45,958 nt of DNA from an uncultured Collinsella sp. (GCA_902475785.1 CABSAN010000011.1:1-45958); one strand, 5' to 3'. Counted from the stretch's first letter, positions 7,203 to 16,138 are shown. The notes: generated from the letters alone by a model not told the origin. Numbers and translations are program-made.

Positions 7203-8207
7203 TTAGGCCTTGAGGGCCTCCTCGACGGCGACAGCGCAGGCGACGGTGGCACCGACCATGGGGTTGTTGCCCATGCCGATGAGACCCATCATGTCGACGT
7301 GCGCAGGCACGGAGGAAGAACCGGCGAACTGGGCGTCGGAGTGCATACGGCCCATGGTGTCGGTCATGCCGTAAGAGGCAGGGCCGGCGCCCATGTTGTC
7401 CGGGTGCAGGGTACGGCCAGTGCCGCCACCAGAAGCGACGGAGAAGTACTTCTTGCCAGCCTCGAGTCGCTCCTTCTTGTAGGTGCCAGCGACGGGGTGC
7501 TGGAAGCGCGTGGGGTTGGTGGAGTTACCGGTGATCGAGATGTCGACGTTCTCGTGCCACATGATGGCAACGCCCTCGCGGACGTCGTCGGCGCCGTAGC
7601 AGTTGACGGCGGCGCGGGGACCATCGGAGTAGGGGATGGTCTCGACGACCTTGAGCTCGCCCGTGAAGTAGTCGAACTGGGTCTTCACGTAGGTGAAGCC
7701 GTTGATGCGGGCGATGATCTGAGCAGCGTCCTTGCCCAGACCGTTGAGGATGACGCGCAGCGGCTTCTTGCGAGCCTTGTTGGCGTTCAGAGCCAGGCCG
7801 ATAGCACCCTCAGCGGCAGCGAAGGACTCGTGACCGGCCAGGAAGGCGAAGCACTCGGTGTCGTCGGAGAGCAGCATAGCGCCCAGGTTGCCGTGGCCCA
7901 GACCGACCTTGCGGTCCTCGGCGACGGAGCCGGGAACGGTGAAGGCCTGGATGCCCTCGCCGATGATGGCGGCAGCCTCAGAAGCGGACTTGGCGCCACG
8001 CTTGACAGCGAGAGCGCAACCGAGGGTGTAGGCCCACTCGGCGTTCTGGAAGGCGATGGACTGGGTGTTGTTGACGATCTCACGCGGGTTGAAGCCCTTG
8101 TCGGTGCAGATCTGCAGAGCTTCCTCGAGGGAGGCGATGCCGTTGTCGGCGAGGCACTTGTTGATCTTGTCAGCGCGGCGCTCGTAACCTTCGAACGTAA
8201 CAGTCAT
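7203..8207 (-). CDS. GGGtGRT family protein
   Basis: 334 residues. The eponymous motif GGGTGRT is at residues 260-266, inside SVASGGGTGRTLHPDNMG. Other likely functional stretches are VGLGHGNLGAML (101-112), FLAGHESFAAAEG (122-134) and MWHENVDISITGNSTNPTRF (216-235). The family is known from anaerobic bacteria and has no established biochemical function. The partner gene upstream encodes a NifU/IscU-like scaffold, 18 nt away, and both end at one terminator. Glycine-rich and charged motifs suggest nucleotide or substrate binding. An Fe-S related role is inferred from the partner only. Codon use is strongly biased to GC-ending codons, consistent with high expression. Confidence 0.9.
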   Translation of the reverse strand: MTVTFEGYERRADKINKCLADNGIASLEEALQICTDKGFNPREIVNNTQSIAFQNAEWAYTLGCALAVKRGAKSASEAAAIIGEGIQAFTVPGSVAEDRKVGLGHGNLGAMLLSDDTECFAFLAGHESFAAAEGAIGLALNANKARKKPLRVILNGLGKDAAQIIARINGFTYVKTQFDYFTGELKVVETIPYSDGPRAAVNCYGADDVREGVAIMWHENVDISITGNSTNPTRFQHPVAGTYKKERLEAGKKYFSVASGGGTGRTLHPDNMGAGPASYGMTDTMGRMHSDAQFAGSSSVPAHVDMMGLIGMGNNPMVGATVACAVAVEEALKA

Positions 8208-8225
8208 AGTTATTTCCCTCCCTTT

Positions 8226-8960
8226 CTACTCGTGAACCGGGAACACGCTGGCGACGGAGTGAGTCTCCTCGTCGGTGCGCGGGTCGATGTACTTGGCAGC
8301 GTTCTCCCACTGACCATAGTGGCCCATAGCGCCAGCGATGGCCTCCTCGGGGGTCTTGCCGGCCTTGACGGCGTCGGTGAACTTGCCGAGGTTCAGGAAC
8401 TCGAATGCGATGATCTCGTTCTTGTCGTTGAGAGCCATGCGGGTGACGTAGCCCTGAGCGAGCTCGAGGTAACGGGCGCCCTTGGCCTTGGTGCCGAACA
8501 TGGTGCCGACCTGAGAGCGAAGGCCCTTGCCGAGGTCGTCGAGGGAGGCGCCCACGGGCAGTCCGCCCTCGGAGAACGCGGTCTGGCTGCGGCCGTAAAC
8601 GATCTGCAGGAAGATCTCGCGCATAGCAACGTTGATGGCGTCGCAGACGAGGTCGGTGTTGAGGGCCTCGAGGATGGTCTTGCCGGGAAGGATCTCGGAA
8701 GCCATGGCGGCAGAGTGGGTCATGCCCGAGCAGCCGATGGTCTCAACGAGGGCCTCCTCGATGATGCCGTCCTTGACGTTCAGCGTGAGCTTGCAGGCGC
8801 CCTGCTGAGGTGCGCACCAACCCACACCGTGCGTAAGACCGGAGATGTCGGAAATCTCCTTAGCCTGGACCCACTTGCCCTCCTCGGGGATGGGTGCGGG
8901 GCCGTGGTATGCACCCTTGGCAACGGGGCACATGTTCTCCACTTCCTGTGAGTACTGCAT
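8226..8960 (-). CDS. NifU/IscU-like Fe-S scaffold protein paired with GGGtGRT protein
   Basis: 244 residues from the ATG at 8960, supported by GGAGAGG 3-10 nt upstream; longer readings to 9125 have no such site and an unlikely basic extension. Residues 40-110 resemble the NifU N-terminal scaffold fold, with cysteines C49, C56, C77 and C106; C77 lies in GCSGMTHSAAMASE, which parallels the GCAIS.AS.S motif of SufU/IscU. The C-terminal 110 residues are specific to this GGGtGRT-associated family. It is distinct from the SufU at 10830. It is the first gene of a two-gene operon and probably supplies or carries a cluster for the GGGtGRT partner. Confidence 0.85.
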   Translation of the reverse strand: MQYSQEVENMCPVAKGAYHGPAPIPEEGKWVQAKEISDISGLTHGVGWCAPQQGACKLTLNVKDGIIEEALVETIGCSGMTHSAAMASEILPGKTILEALNTDLVCDAINVAMREIFLQIVYGRSQTAFSEGGLPVGASLDDLGKGLRSQVGTMFGTKAKGARYLELAQGYVTRMALNDKNEIIAFEFLNLGKFTDAVKAGKTPEEAIAGAMGHYGQWENAAKYIDPRTDEETHSVASVFPVHE

Positions 8961-9365
8961 GCCTCTCCTCTCTATCGTGTTGGCGTCCCGTCTGGGGGTC
9001 GTGGCTGGCGATTGCCGGGCGACCCTTCGAAAGGGACATGACATGCAGCCCCTATAATACCGCGAAATGCACGGAATATTCGGCGAACGGCTCAGTTTTC
9101 GTAGCGAGATGCGCGGAACTTTCAATTGAAACGATTTAACTAGCCCGTTTGCTGTTATGCGATACCTTGTAGAGGGTCAGTTTTGGTTAAGTTTTTGGTT
9201 AGCTTTTGGCAAGGCTACGTTGCCTGACCGGTGGTTATGATGCCGTTCGCCGGTTGTTTACTGCCATTTGCCGTGCGCGGATGCCATTTTACGTGTTTGT
9301 TTTGATAGTACGCTTCAATCGTGGTGTATTGGAAGGCGCAAGTTGTTGCCGCTGAAGGGGGTGCC
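8961..9365. other. Intergenic region, divergent promoters expected
   Basis: About 400 nt between divergent genes, with no supportable ORF. On the minus strand TATTAT (9054-9059) could be a -10 for the GGGtGRT operon, but no good -35 is visible. The segment 9178-9215 is T-rich with the near repeat TTTTGGTTAAG / TTTTTGGTTAGC. Confidence 0.4.
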
Positions 9366-10169
9366 GTGCAGCGCGTTTGGAGAACGGTCACCGGCTTTTA
9401 CCATGTTTGTGCCCGTGGCACCGGAAAGCAGAACATCTTTGAGACCGATGATGACCGGTGGGAGTTTTTGGAGCTGATGCGTGAGTGCTGCCGCGATGCC
9501 CGGGTGACGATTGCGGCGTGGTGTCTCATGGGCGACCACGTGGATCTTGTGCTTTTGGATTATGAGGACGAAATGAGCGCAGCCATGCAGCGGTTGCTGC
9601 TGACGTATGCTCGTCGGTTCAATAAACGTACCGGGCGCACGGGCCATCTGTTTCGGGACCGTTTTGAGCGCCGCTCGCTCGATTCCGACTGGCAGGTGAT
9701 GGAGGCTATTCGCTCCGTACACGCCGATCCGCAGGAGGCGGGCATCAGTCTCATTGAACGTTACCCCTGGAGCAGTTTTGCCGAGTATCTACGGGCCTAT
9801 GACAACGATATGACGAGGGGATTTTCCGATCCTTCTTGCGTGCTTGAGCTTTTTGGTTCTACCGAGGGCTTTATTGCCTATTCGCTCTCGACGCCCAACG
9901 ACAGCGAGCCAGCGCCGTGCGATATGAAAGAGGCGGAGTGGGAGCGACACGCCTTTGCCTATAAATTGGCGAAGGGACTCGGGGTTCCGCTCCACGGGGT
10001 TAAAGCTGCACCGCCGGCGCAGCGCAATATCGTTATCCTTGGATTGCACGATGCCGGCTTTACGGTGCGCCAGATTGAGCGGTATACGGGGATTGGCAAA
10101 AGCACCGTTTCTCGTATTGTGCGCGCCCGTGCGCGAACGGCGGTGCGGGCTTGCGGAAACGTGGTGTAG
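9366..10169 (+). CDS. Y1/REP-associated transposase-like protein, catalytic residues lost, with C-terminal helix-turn-helix
   Basis: 267 residues from the GTG at 9366 (GAAGGGGG just upstream; an earlier GTG at 9321 lacks this). Residues 8-140 match the transposase_IS200-like / RAYT fold: YHVCARG, IFETDDD, AAWCLMGDHVDLVL, RFNKRTGRTGHLFRDRF and YPWSSFAEY. In active members the HUH motif reads NHVHL; here it is DHVDL (H58, D60). The catalytic tyrosine normally found in RYIHxNP is replaced by S117 in RSVHADP. Both catalytic elements therefore appear lost. Residues 221-267 form a helix-turn-helix (GFTVRQIERYTGIGKSTVSR). It is monocistronic. I infer a domesticated DNA-binding protein rather than a transposase. 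Confidence 0.8.
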   Translation: MQRVWRTVTGFYHVCARGTGKQNIFETDDDRWEFLELMRECCRDARVTIAAWCLMGDHVDLVLLDYEDEMSAAMQRLLLTYARRFNKRTGRTGHLFRDRFERRSLDSDWQVMEAIRSVHADPQEAGISLIERYPWSSFAEYLRAYDNDMTRGFSDPSCVLELFGSTEGFIAYSLSTPNDSEPAPCDMKEAEWERHAFAYKLAKGLGVPLHGVKAAPPAQRNIVILGLHDAGFTVRQIERYTGIGKSTVSRIVRARARTAVRACGNVV

Positions 10170-10765
10170 GGCCGCCGGTGCACCGCAGCTGGGGTCGCCC
10201 ATACGCCACAACCATTGTTCTAAAAGCTCGGTAAGGTAACTGCACTTCTTAATTTGCATAAAACGATTGCCGTCATGCATAAAATTATGGCTCCGCTCGG
10301 TTTTGCCCGTACCTACCCCCCGTCTGCGCCGTGCAAAAAGCGGAGATTTCTGCTTCGTGGAACTGTCGGCACCGCCGCAATTTTGCAACATACGGGCCTC
10401 GAAGCTGTATTTTGCCTGCCGATACGCCTCGAAGCATGCGTTCGCGTTCCGGCAGACCGCAATGCTTGTTCTAAAACACAATATAAAGGCGACTGGAGAT
10501 GTTGATTAACGCTTCCAATGCGTATTCACACGACTTGGCGTGCAGAATACTCGAAAAAATGCACGCCGCACCCTATGGGACCCGTTCGCGGCAGGCGCGA
10601 GGCGAACCGGAGCCCTGCAAGACGAGGCTTGGACATTGCCTGGCGTGTCTGTGACCCTGTCGCAAGCCTTTGGTACGGTGGAAAACGCCCGTATTTGCGG
10701 TCGGCCGTGCGATAAATGACAGGCTCGGCGCTGGACGTGCGGGCTGCATATCCGACGCTCGTTAT
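10170..10765. other. Long intergenic region without a supportable gene
   Basis: About 600 nt. No ORF here looks like a real protein. Visible items: a 10-bp palindrome CGGTGCACCG near 10174, a TTGTTCTAAAA motif occurring twice (about 10215 and 10466), and two CCTCGAAGC copies (about 10398 and 10427). It lies downstream of the transposase-like gene and beyond the suf terminator, and may hold decayed sequence. Confidence 0.4.
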
Positions 10766-10799
10766 GAAAAAACCGGGCCGCCCGTATCGGGCGGCCCGG
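10766..10799 (-). terminator. Terminator of the suf operon
   Basis: A 12-bp perfect GC stem (10773-10784 with 10788-10799) and a 3-nt loop. On the minus strand it runs into GGTTTTTTC. It lies about 30 nt after the sufU stop. Confidence 0.95.
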
Positions 10800-10829
10800 C
10801 AATCAAAATCCTTGGATTTGGGGTATCCG

Positions 10830-11264
10830 CTACTGGTTATCTTGCCCCTCGAGCATACCGTCGAGGGTGCGCCAGGCGAGCTCGGCGCACTTGACGCGGG
10901 CGGGCATGTGCGAGATGTCCTGAAGCTGGGCAGCCTCGTCCAGGTCTTCCAGGTCTTCCTCGGAGAGCTGCTCGCCGCGAATCATGGCGAGGAAAAGCCC
11001 GGCCAGGCGGCGTGCCTCCTCGACCGTCTCGCCAGTGATTAGGTCGGCCATGATGTCGGCGCTGGCCTGGCTGATGGCGCAGCCGTGACCGGTAAACGAG
11101 GCCTCCTCGATCACGCCGTTCTCGACACGCAGCTGCAAGGTGAGCTCGTCGCCGCAGCTGGGGTTGATGCCTTCGTGCTCGTGCGTGGGGGCGTCCATCT
11201 CGTACTTGTAGTCGGGGTGCGAGTTGTGCTCCATAAACGTGGTGGAGGTGTACAGATTACCCAT
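10830..11264 (-). CDS. sufU: SufU, Fe-S assembly sulfur-transfer/scaffold protein
   Basis: 144 residues, usual SufU length. The three conserved cysteines are C37 (PSCGDEL), C62 (GHGCAISQASADIM) and C126 (RVKCAELAW), with D39 completing the zinc-site set. In Gram-positive bacteria SufU accepts persulfide from SufS by zinc-ligand exchange and passes sulfur on to SufB. The 18-residue insertion between C62 and C126 that separates SufU from IscU is consistent with the stretch around residues 95-115. The gene overlaps the sufS end by 8 nt, so translation is probably coupled. It is the last gene of the operon. Confidence 0.95.
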   Translation of the reverse strand: MGNLYTSTTFMEHNSHPDYKYEMDAPTHEHEGINPSCGDELTLQLRVENGVIEEASFTGHGCAISQASADIMADLITGETVEEARRLAGLFLAMIRGEQLSEEDLEDLDEAAQLQDISHMPARVKCAELAWRTLDGMLEGQDNQ

Positions 11265-12582
11265 TGAACGTGCTCCAAACGTGATGCAGGCCGGCGATGA
11301 ACTTGTCGATGTCGGCCTTGTCGTTGTAGAAGGCCACGCTGGCGCGGCAGCAGGCGAGGTTCTCGACTCCCAGCCAGGTAAGCAGCGGCTGCGCGCAGTG
11401 GTGGCCGGCGCGGATGCACACGCCGTCCATGTCCATGATGCTCGCGACGTCGTGCGGGTGGATGCCCTTGACGTTAAAGCTCACGACCCCGTGGTGGTTA
11501 TCCCAGTAGATGGAGCCGATGATCTGGACAAAGTCGAGCTGCATGAGCTCGCCCATCAGGTAGTGGACGAGTGCCTGCTCGCGGGCCTGGATGTTTTCGT
11601 AGCCCACGGTGTTGACGAGGTAGTCGAGGGCGGCGCCTGTGGCGAAGATGCCGGCGGCGTCCTGGGTGCCTGCCTCGAACTTCTCGGGGACGGGCGCCCA
11701 AACGGCGTCCTGCTCGGTGACCGAATCGATCATCTCGCCGCCGGTGAGCATGGGCGGCATGGCGTTAAGCAGGTCCATCTTGCCCCACAGCACGCCAATG
11801 CCCATGGGACCCATGGCCTTGTGTGCGCTAAAGGCAAAGAAGTCGGCGCCCAGATCGGCCACGTTGACCGGCATGTGCGGCAGCGACTGCGCGCCGTCGA
11901 CGACCAGATAGCCGCCGTACTTGTGCACGAGCTTGCCGAGGTTCTTGACCGGGTTCTCGACGCCCAGGACGTTAGAGACCTGACCCACGGCCAAGATCTT
12001 GGTCTTGGGGCCCACCTTGGCAAGCACTTCCTCGGTCGTGAGCTGGCCGGTCTTGGTGGGATAGAGGTAGACGAGCTTGGCGCCGGTCTCGCGACAGACC
12101 TGCTGCCACGGGATCAGGTTGGAGTGGTGCTCCATGATGGTGATGACAACCTCGTCGCCGGGCTCCAGCACCGTGGGCGCAAAGCTCTTGGCGACCAGGT
12201 TGAGCGACTCGCTGGTGTTGCGGGTGAAGACGACTTCGTTGGCCTGGGAGGCGCCGATGAGGTCGGCAATCTGCTGGCGGACCTTGGCGATGGCATCGGT
12301 GGCCTCGACGGACAATGAGTATAGGCCGCGCAGGGGGTTGGCGTTCATGCGCTGGTAGAAATCGCGCTCGGCGTCGAGCACGCAAGCGGGGCGCTGCGCG
12401 GTGGCGGCGCTATCGAGGAAGGCGATCTCGGGATGCTGCTGGAACAGCGGGAACTGCGCCTTGTAGGGGTTAGTCTCGATGTCCACGGTGGGCCAGCCGC
12501 GCGAAGCCTCGTCGCTGGCGTCGAGCTCCATGGGCTCGGGGGCGGTGCAGGTATCGCATTTAACGTGCTCGGTATCGATCAT
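11257..12582 (-). CDS. sufS: SufS group II cysteine desulfurase
   Basis: 441 residues. PLP-dependent enzyme that takes sulfur from L-cysteine to give alanine and an enzyme persulfide. The PLP lysine is K255 in FSAHKAMGPMG, and the persulfide cysteine is C396 in RAGHHCAQP. TRNTSESLN (120-128) and VDGAQSLPH (228-236) are typical SufS motifs. Compared with usual SufS (about 405-415 residues) there is an N-terminal extension of some 40 residues containing C9 and C12 (KCDTC). The ATG overlaps the sufD stop as ATGA, and the end overlaps sufU. An alternative internal start would remove the extension but would lose the coupling. Confidence 0.95.
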   Translation of the reverse strand: MIDTEHVKCDTCTAPEPMELDASDEASRGWPTVDIETNPYKAQFPLFQQHPEIAFLDSAATAQRPACVLDAERDFYQRMNANPLRGLYSLSVEATDAIAKVRQQIADLIGASQANEVVFTRNTSESLNLVAKSFAPTVLEPGDEVVITIMEHHSNLIPWQQVCRETGAKLVYLYPTKTGQLTTEEVLAKVGPKTKILAVGQVSNVLGVENPVKNLGKLVHKYGGYLVVDGAQSLPHMPVNVADLGADFFAFSAHKAMGPMGIGVLWGKMDLLNAMPPMLTGGEMIDSVTEQDAVWAPVPEKFEAGTQDAAGIFATGAALDYLVNTVGYENIQAREQALVHYLMGELMQLDFVQIIGSIYWDNHHGVVSFNVKGIHPHDVASIMDMDGVCIRAGHHCAQPLLTWLGVENLACCRASVAFYNDKADIDKFIAGLHHVWSTFNG

Positions 12583-13850
12583 GCGAGCTCCTCTTCAAAG
12601 TTATTGATCAGGTTGTTGCCCAGGCGGACGACGCCGGCGCGGGTGCGCTCATCGGTGGTGGAAAGCGCGGCGTCCTCCAGCTTGGCGCGGATGAACAGAT
12701 CCTCGGCGGCGTTTTGGTCAAGACCGCGGCAGGCCAGGTAGAACAGCTGCTCGTCGCGGACGTGACCGATCGTGGCACCGTGGTTGCCGGCGACGTCGTC
12801 CTCGTCGCACAGGATGACGGGGACGGTCTTGTTGTCGACGCCCTTGTTGGCCAAAAGCACCGTCTCGCGCTCGGTGCCGGTTGCGCCCTTGCAGCCGTGC
12901 ACGAGGTCGATGGTGCCGCGGTAGACCTTCTTGGACGTGCCGGTCAGCACGCCGTTGGCGTCGATCTCGCACTCGGTCTTGCGGCCGCGGTGGCGCAGCT
13001 CGTAGTTAAAGTCGCGCACCTGTTCGCGGGCACCCAGGTAATCGGTATCGATGGTGACCTTGGCGGTATCGCCCAGCAGGTCGCCGGCAAGGCCGGTGGC
13101 GCTGGCACCGGCACCCAGGACGGTGTGCTGCACGTTGACGCGCGCGCCCTCGTCCAGGAACAGGCCGGTGTCGTCGAGCGCGATCCAGCTGTCGTCGAGC
13201 GTCTGCGTGCAGGTCACGTTGACGGTGGCGTACTCGTGGGCGCACGCGCGTAGCACGGAACCCACGACGCCCTCGCCGGCAACGGGGGAGTCCAGGGCGA
13301 TCTTCAGGTCGAGCGTTGCCTGCGGATGGGCGACGACATCGATGGCGGCAATCGCAGCCGCTGCGTCGACGCCATTCAGGCGCACGGTAACCGTGGCGTG
13401 CTTGTATGCGGGCACATCGATGACGATGCGCTTGACGGCGTGCTCGGCCAGGTAGGTGTAGGCGGCTTCACCCATGCCGGTCTCGAATGCCTCGGCGGGG
13501 GAGAGTTCCTCCTCGAGCTTGATGGCGCCGGCCTGGTAGACGGAGGTGGCGGGCACGTCGAGCTCGGTTTCTGGTGTGATGCGGGCGCGGTCGGCGGCAT
13601 CGCCGGGGGCGGAGGCGCGGCGCTCGGGGAAGCGCTCGGCCATGGCTTCCATGGCGGCATCGAAGGCATCTGCCGAGCCGGCAAACTGCTCGTCCAGGCC
13701 CTCGACCTCAACGGCCTCGGCGGGGGCGGTGACAAGTTCGTCCGAAAGCTCGAGCTTAGTCTGGTTCATTTTCAACCAGCCCCAGGTTGCTGCGGGCATC
13801 GCATTGACCTGCTCGAGCGTGGTGGCAGCGGTGTTGGTTTCCTGTTTCAT
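12579..13850 (-). CDS. sufD: SufD, SufBCD complex subunit
   Basis: 423 residues. Subunit of the SufBC2D scaffold on which Fe-S clusters are built. The C-terminal half carries the SufB/SufD beta-helix core, including FNYELRHRGRKTE, the GTSKKVYRGTIDL stretch and HGATIGHVRDEQLFYLACRGL. The N-terminal 150 residues are divergent and Ala/Glu-rich, as is common for SufD. Its ATG overlaps the sufB stop by one base (TAATG) and its stop overlaps the sufS start, so the whole block is translationally coupled. Confidence 0.93.
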   Translation of the reverse strand: MKQETNTAATTLEQVNAMPAATWGWLKMNQTKLELSDELVTAPAEAVEVEGLDEQFAGSADAFDAAMEAMAERFPERRASAPGDAADRARITPETELDVPATSVYQAGAIKLEEELSPAEAFETGMGEAAYTYLAEHAVKRIVIDVPAYKHATVTVRLNGVDAAAAIAAIDVVAHPQATLDLKIALDSPVAGEGVVGSVLRACAHEYATVNVTCTQTLDDSWIALDDTGLFLDEGARVNVQHTVLGAGASATGLAGDLLGDTAKVTIDTDYLGAREQVRDFNYELRHRGRKTECEIDANGVLTGTSKKVYRGTIDLVHGCKGATGTERETVLLANKGVDNKTVPVILCDEDDVAGNHGATIGHVRDEQLFYLACRGLDQNAAEDLFIRAKLEDAALSTTDERTRAGVVRLGNNLINNFEEELA

Positions 13851-15262
13851 TATCCGATCGCTCCTTCCATCTCGAGCTTGATCAGGTTGTTCATCTCGAC
13901 GGCGTACTCAAGCGGCAGCTCCTTGGAGACCGGGTTGGCAAAGCCGTTGACGATCATGGTGCGGGCCTCTTCCTCCGAGATGCCGCGGCTCATCAGGTAG
14001 AACACCTTGTCGTCGCCGATGCGGCCGATGGTGGCCTCGTGGCCGATGTCGACGTTCTTGGCGCGGATTTCCATGGCGGGGATGGTGTCGGAGCGGCTCT
14101 GGTCGTCGAGCATGAGCGACTGGCAGCTCACGGTTGCCTTGGAGCCCTCCGCCTTGGGCGTGGCCACGATGGAGCTGCGGAAGGTCTGGATGCCTCCGCT
14201 CTTGGAGATGCCCTTGGTCTCGACGGTTGCCGAGGTCTCGGGCGCGTTGAGCACGACCTTGCAGCCGGTATCGAGGTTCTGGCCGGCGCCGGCAAAGGTG
14301 ATGCCGGTAAAGCTCGAGCGAGCGCGGCGGCCGTTGAGCACGCTCATGGGGTAGAGATAGCCCACGTGGCTACCGAAGGAGCCGCTGATCCACTCGATGT
14401 CGCCGTCCTCGTCCACGCGCGCACGCTTGGTGTTGAGGTTGTACATGTTCTTGGACCAGTTCTCGATGGTCGAGTAGCGCAGGTGCGCGCGCTTGCCCAC
14501 AAAGAGCTCGACGGCGCCGGCGTGGAGGTTTGCCACGTTGTACTTGGGCGCGGAGCAACCCTCAATGAAGTGCAGGTCGGCGTCGTCCTCGACGATGATG
14601 AGCGTGTGCTCAAACTGGCCGGCGCCCTTGGCGTTGAGGCGGAAGTAGCTCTGTAGCGGAAAATCGAGCTTGGTGCCCTTGGGCACGTAGACAAACGAGC
14701 CGCCCGACCACACGGCGCCGTGCAGGGCCGCAAACTTGTGGTCGGTGGGCGGGATGAGCGTCATAAACTTCTCGTGGATGAGCGGCTCCCACTGCGGGTC
14801 GTGCAGAGCCTCCTCGATACCGGAGTAGACGATGCCCATCTTGGACGCGGTGTCCTGCATGTTGTGGTAGACCAGCTCGGAGTCGTACTGTGCGCCGACG
14901 CCTGCCAGGTAGCTGCGCTCGGCCTCGGGAATGCCCAGGCGCTCAAAGGTGTTCTTGATGTCGTCGGGCACCGACTCCCAGTCGTGCTTTTGGTCGGTGT
15001 TGGGCTTGACGTAGGTGACGATGTTGTCCATGTCCAAGCCCTCGATGGAGGGGCCCCACGTCGGATCCGGGAAACGGTTAAAGATCTCGAGGGATTTGAG
15101 GCGCAGGTCGAGCATCCACTGCGGCTCGTCCTTCTTGGCGCTGATCTCGCGCACGATGTCGGGCGTGATGCCGGCGTCGAGGCGCTCGAAACCCTCCTCG
15201 CCATAGGTGAAGTCGTAGAGGCTGCGGTCGATGTCCGCGACCTCGGTGCGGTTCTTGGTCAT
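13850..15262 (-). CDS. sufB: SufB, Fe-S cluster assembly scaffold
   Basis: 470 residues, normal for SufB. Motifs seen include SGGSFVYVPKGTKLDFPLQ, FIEGCSAPKYNVANLHAG (the cysteine is a conserved SufB residue) and GHEATIGRIGDDKVFYLMSRG near the C terminus. SufB forms the nascent cluster together with SufC and SufD. It starts 12 nt after sufC and its stop overlaps the sufD start. This is one of the most strongly conserved proteins in the window. Confidence 0.96.
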   Translation of the reverse strand: MTKNRTEVADIDRSLYDFTYGEEGFERLDAGITPDIVREISAKKDEPQWMLDLRLKSLEIFNRFPDPTWGPSIEGLDMDNIVTYVKPNTDQKHDWESVPDDIKNTFERLGIPEAERSYLAGVGAQYDSELVYHNMQDTASKMGIVYSGIEEALHDPQWEPLIHEKFMTLIPPTDHKFAALHGAVWSGGSFVYVPKGTKLDFPLQSYFRLNAKGAGQFEHTLIIVEDDADLHFIEGCSAPKYNVANLHAGAVELFVGKRAHLRYSTIENWSKNMYNLNTKRARVDEDGDIEWISGSFGSHVGYLYPMSVLNGRRARSSFTGITFAGAGQNLDTGCKVVLNAPETSATVETKGISKSGGIQTFRSSIVATPKAEGSKATVSCQSLMLDDQSRSDTIPAMEIRAKNVDIGHEATIGRIGDDKVFYLMSRGISEEEARTMIVNGFANPVSKELPLEYAVEMNNLIKLEMEGAIG

Positions 15263-15274
15263 TGCGTCGCCCCT

Positions 15275-16075
15275 TTACGCCTGCTGCTCGGCAGCGGCGG
15301 CCTCGGCCTGGGCGCGCTGCTCGGCGGCCTCGCGCTCGAAGGTCTCAAAGCCGTTCTTGTCGATCCAGGGGATCAGCGAGGCGTCGTCCTCGCGCACGAT
15401 GTGGCCCTTGACCATAACGTGGACGCGGTCGACATCCAAGTGCTCCAGGATGCGCGTGTTATGCGTAATGATGAGCATAGAGCCGTCGCAGCTCTTGCGG
15501 TAGGCGTCCATGCCATGGCTGACGGTGGAAAGCGCGTCGACGTCCAGGCCCGAGTCGGTTTCGTCCAGGATGGCGAGCTTGGGCTGCAGCAGCAGAAGCT
15601 GGAGCATCTCGACCTTCTTCTTCTCGCCGCCCGAGAAGCCCACGCCCAGCTCGCGGTTGAGGTAGGCGGTGTCCATGTTGAGCTCGGCTGCGAGCTCCTT
15701 GACGCGGCGGCGGAACTCCTTGCCCTTCATCTCCAGGCCGGGGCGGCCGGCGATGCTGGCGCGCAAAAAGCTCGACAGCGGCACGCCCGGGATCTCGACC
15801 GGGGCCTGGAAGCTCAGGAACAGGCCGGCGCGAGAGCGCTTGTCGGTGGTGAGCTCGGTAATGTCCTGGCCGTCAAAGACGATGCGACCGTCATTGACGG
15901 TATAGACGGGGTCGCCCATGACCAGGTGGCCGAGGGTGGACTTGCCGGCGCCGTTGGGTCCCATCAGCACGTGGGTCTCGCCGGCGGCGACGTTGAGGTT
16001 GACGTTGTGGAGGATGGTCTTCTCGTCCACGGAGGCGGTGAGACCTTCGATGGAAAGCAGCGGATTTGCGCTCAT
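15275..16075 (-). CDS. sufC: SufC, Fe-S assembly ATPase
   Basis: 266 residues from the ATG at 16075, which follows AGAGAGGGA; an ATG ten codons upstream has no good site. ABC-type ATPase: Walker A GPNGAGKST at 39-47, the signature GFSGGEKKK at about 146, Walker B LAILDETDSGLD and a switch His in IITHN. SufC drives conformational change in the SufBCD complex and is cytosolic; it is not a transporter. The C-terminal tail after about residue 245 is Ala/Glu-rich. It is the first gene of the operon, so expression should be set by the promoter region at about 16139-16183. Confidence 0.95.
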   Translation of the reverse strand: MSANPLLSIEGLTASVDEKTILHNVNLNVAAGETHVLMGPNGAGKSTLGHLVMGDPVYTVNDGRIVFDGQDITELTTDKRSRAGLFLSFQAPVEIPGVPLSSFLRASIAGRPGLEMKGKEFRRRVKELAAELNMDTAYLNRELGVGFSGGEKKKVEMLQLLLLQPKLAILDETDSGLDVDALSTVSHGMDAYRKSCDGSMLIITHNTRILEHLDVDRVHVMVKGHIVREDDASLIPWIDKNGFETFEREAAEQRAQAEAAAAEQQA

Positions 16076-16138
16076 GCTGTCCCTCTCTGTATATGGTGTA
16101 CTCATAGGTGTACGAAACCCTAGGAATCTTCTCGGAAT

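Noticed and set aside
7128..8951. A long plus-strand open frame opposite the GGGtGRT and NifU-like genes
   Set aside because: It mirrors GC-rich, strongly codon-biased genes on the minus strand, has low-complexity composition (Gly, Val, Asp, Leu) and no domain signal or ribosome-binding site.
10170..10765. Short open frames in the intergenic region
   Set aside because: They lack ribosome-binding sites and protein-like composition, and several overlap each other on both strands.
11224..16123. Long plus-strand open frames opposite the suf genes
   Set aside because: The minus-strand frames are unmistakable SufU, SufS, SufD, SufB and SufC; the opposite frames are composition artefacts of high GC.
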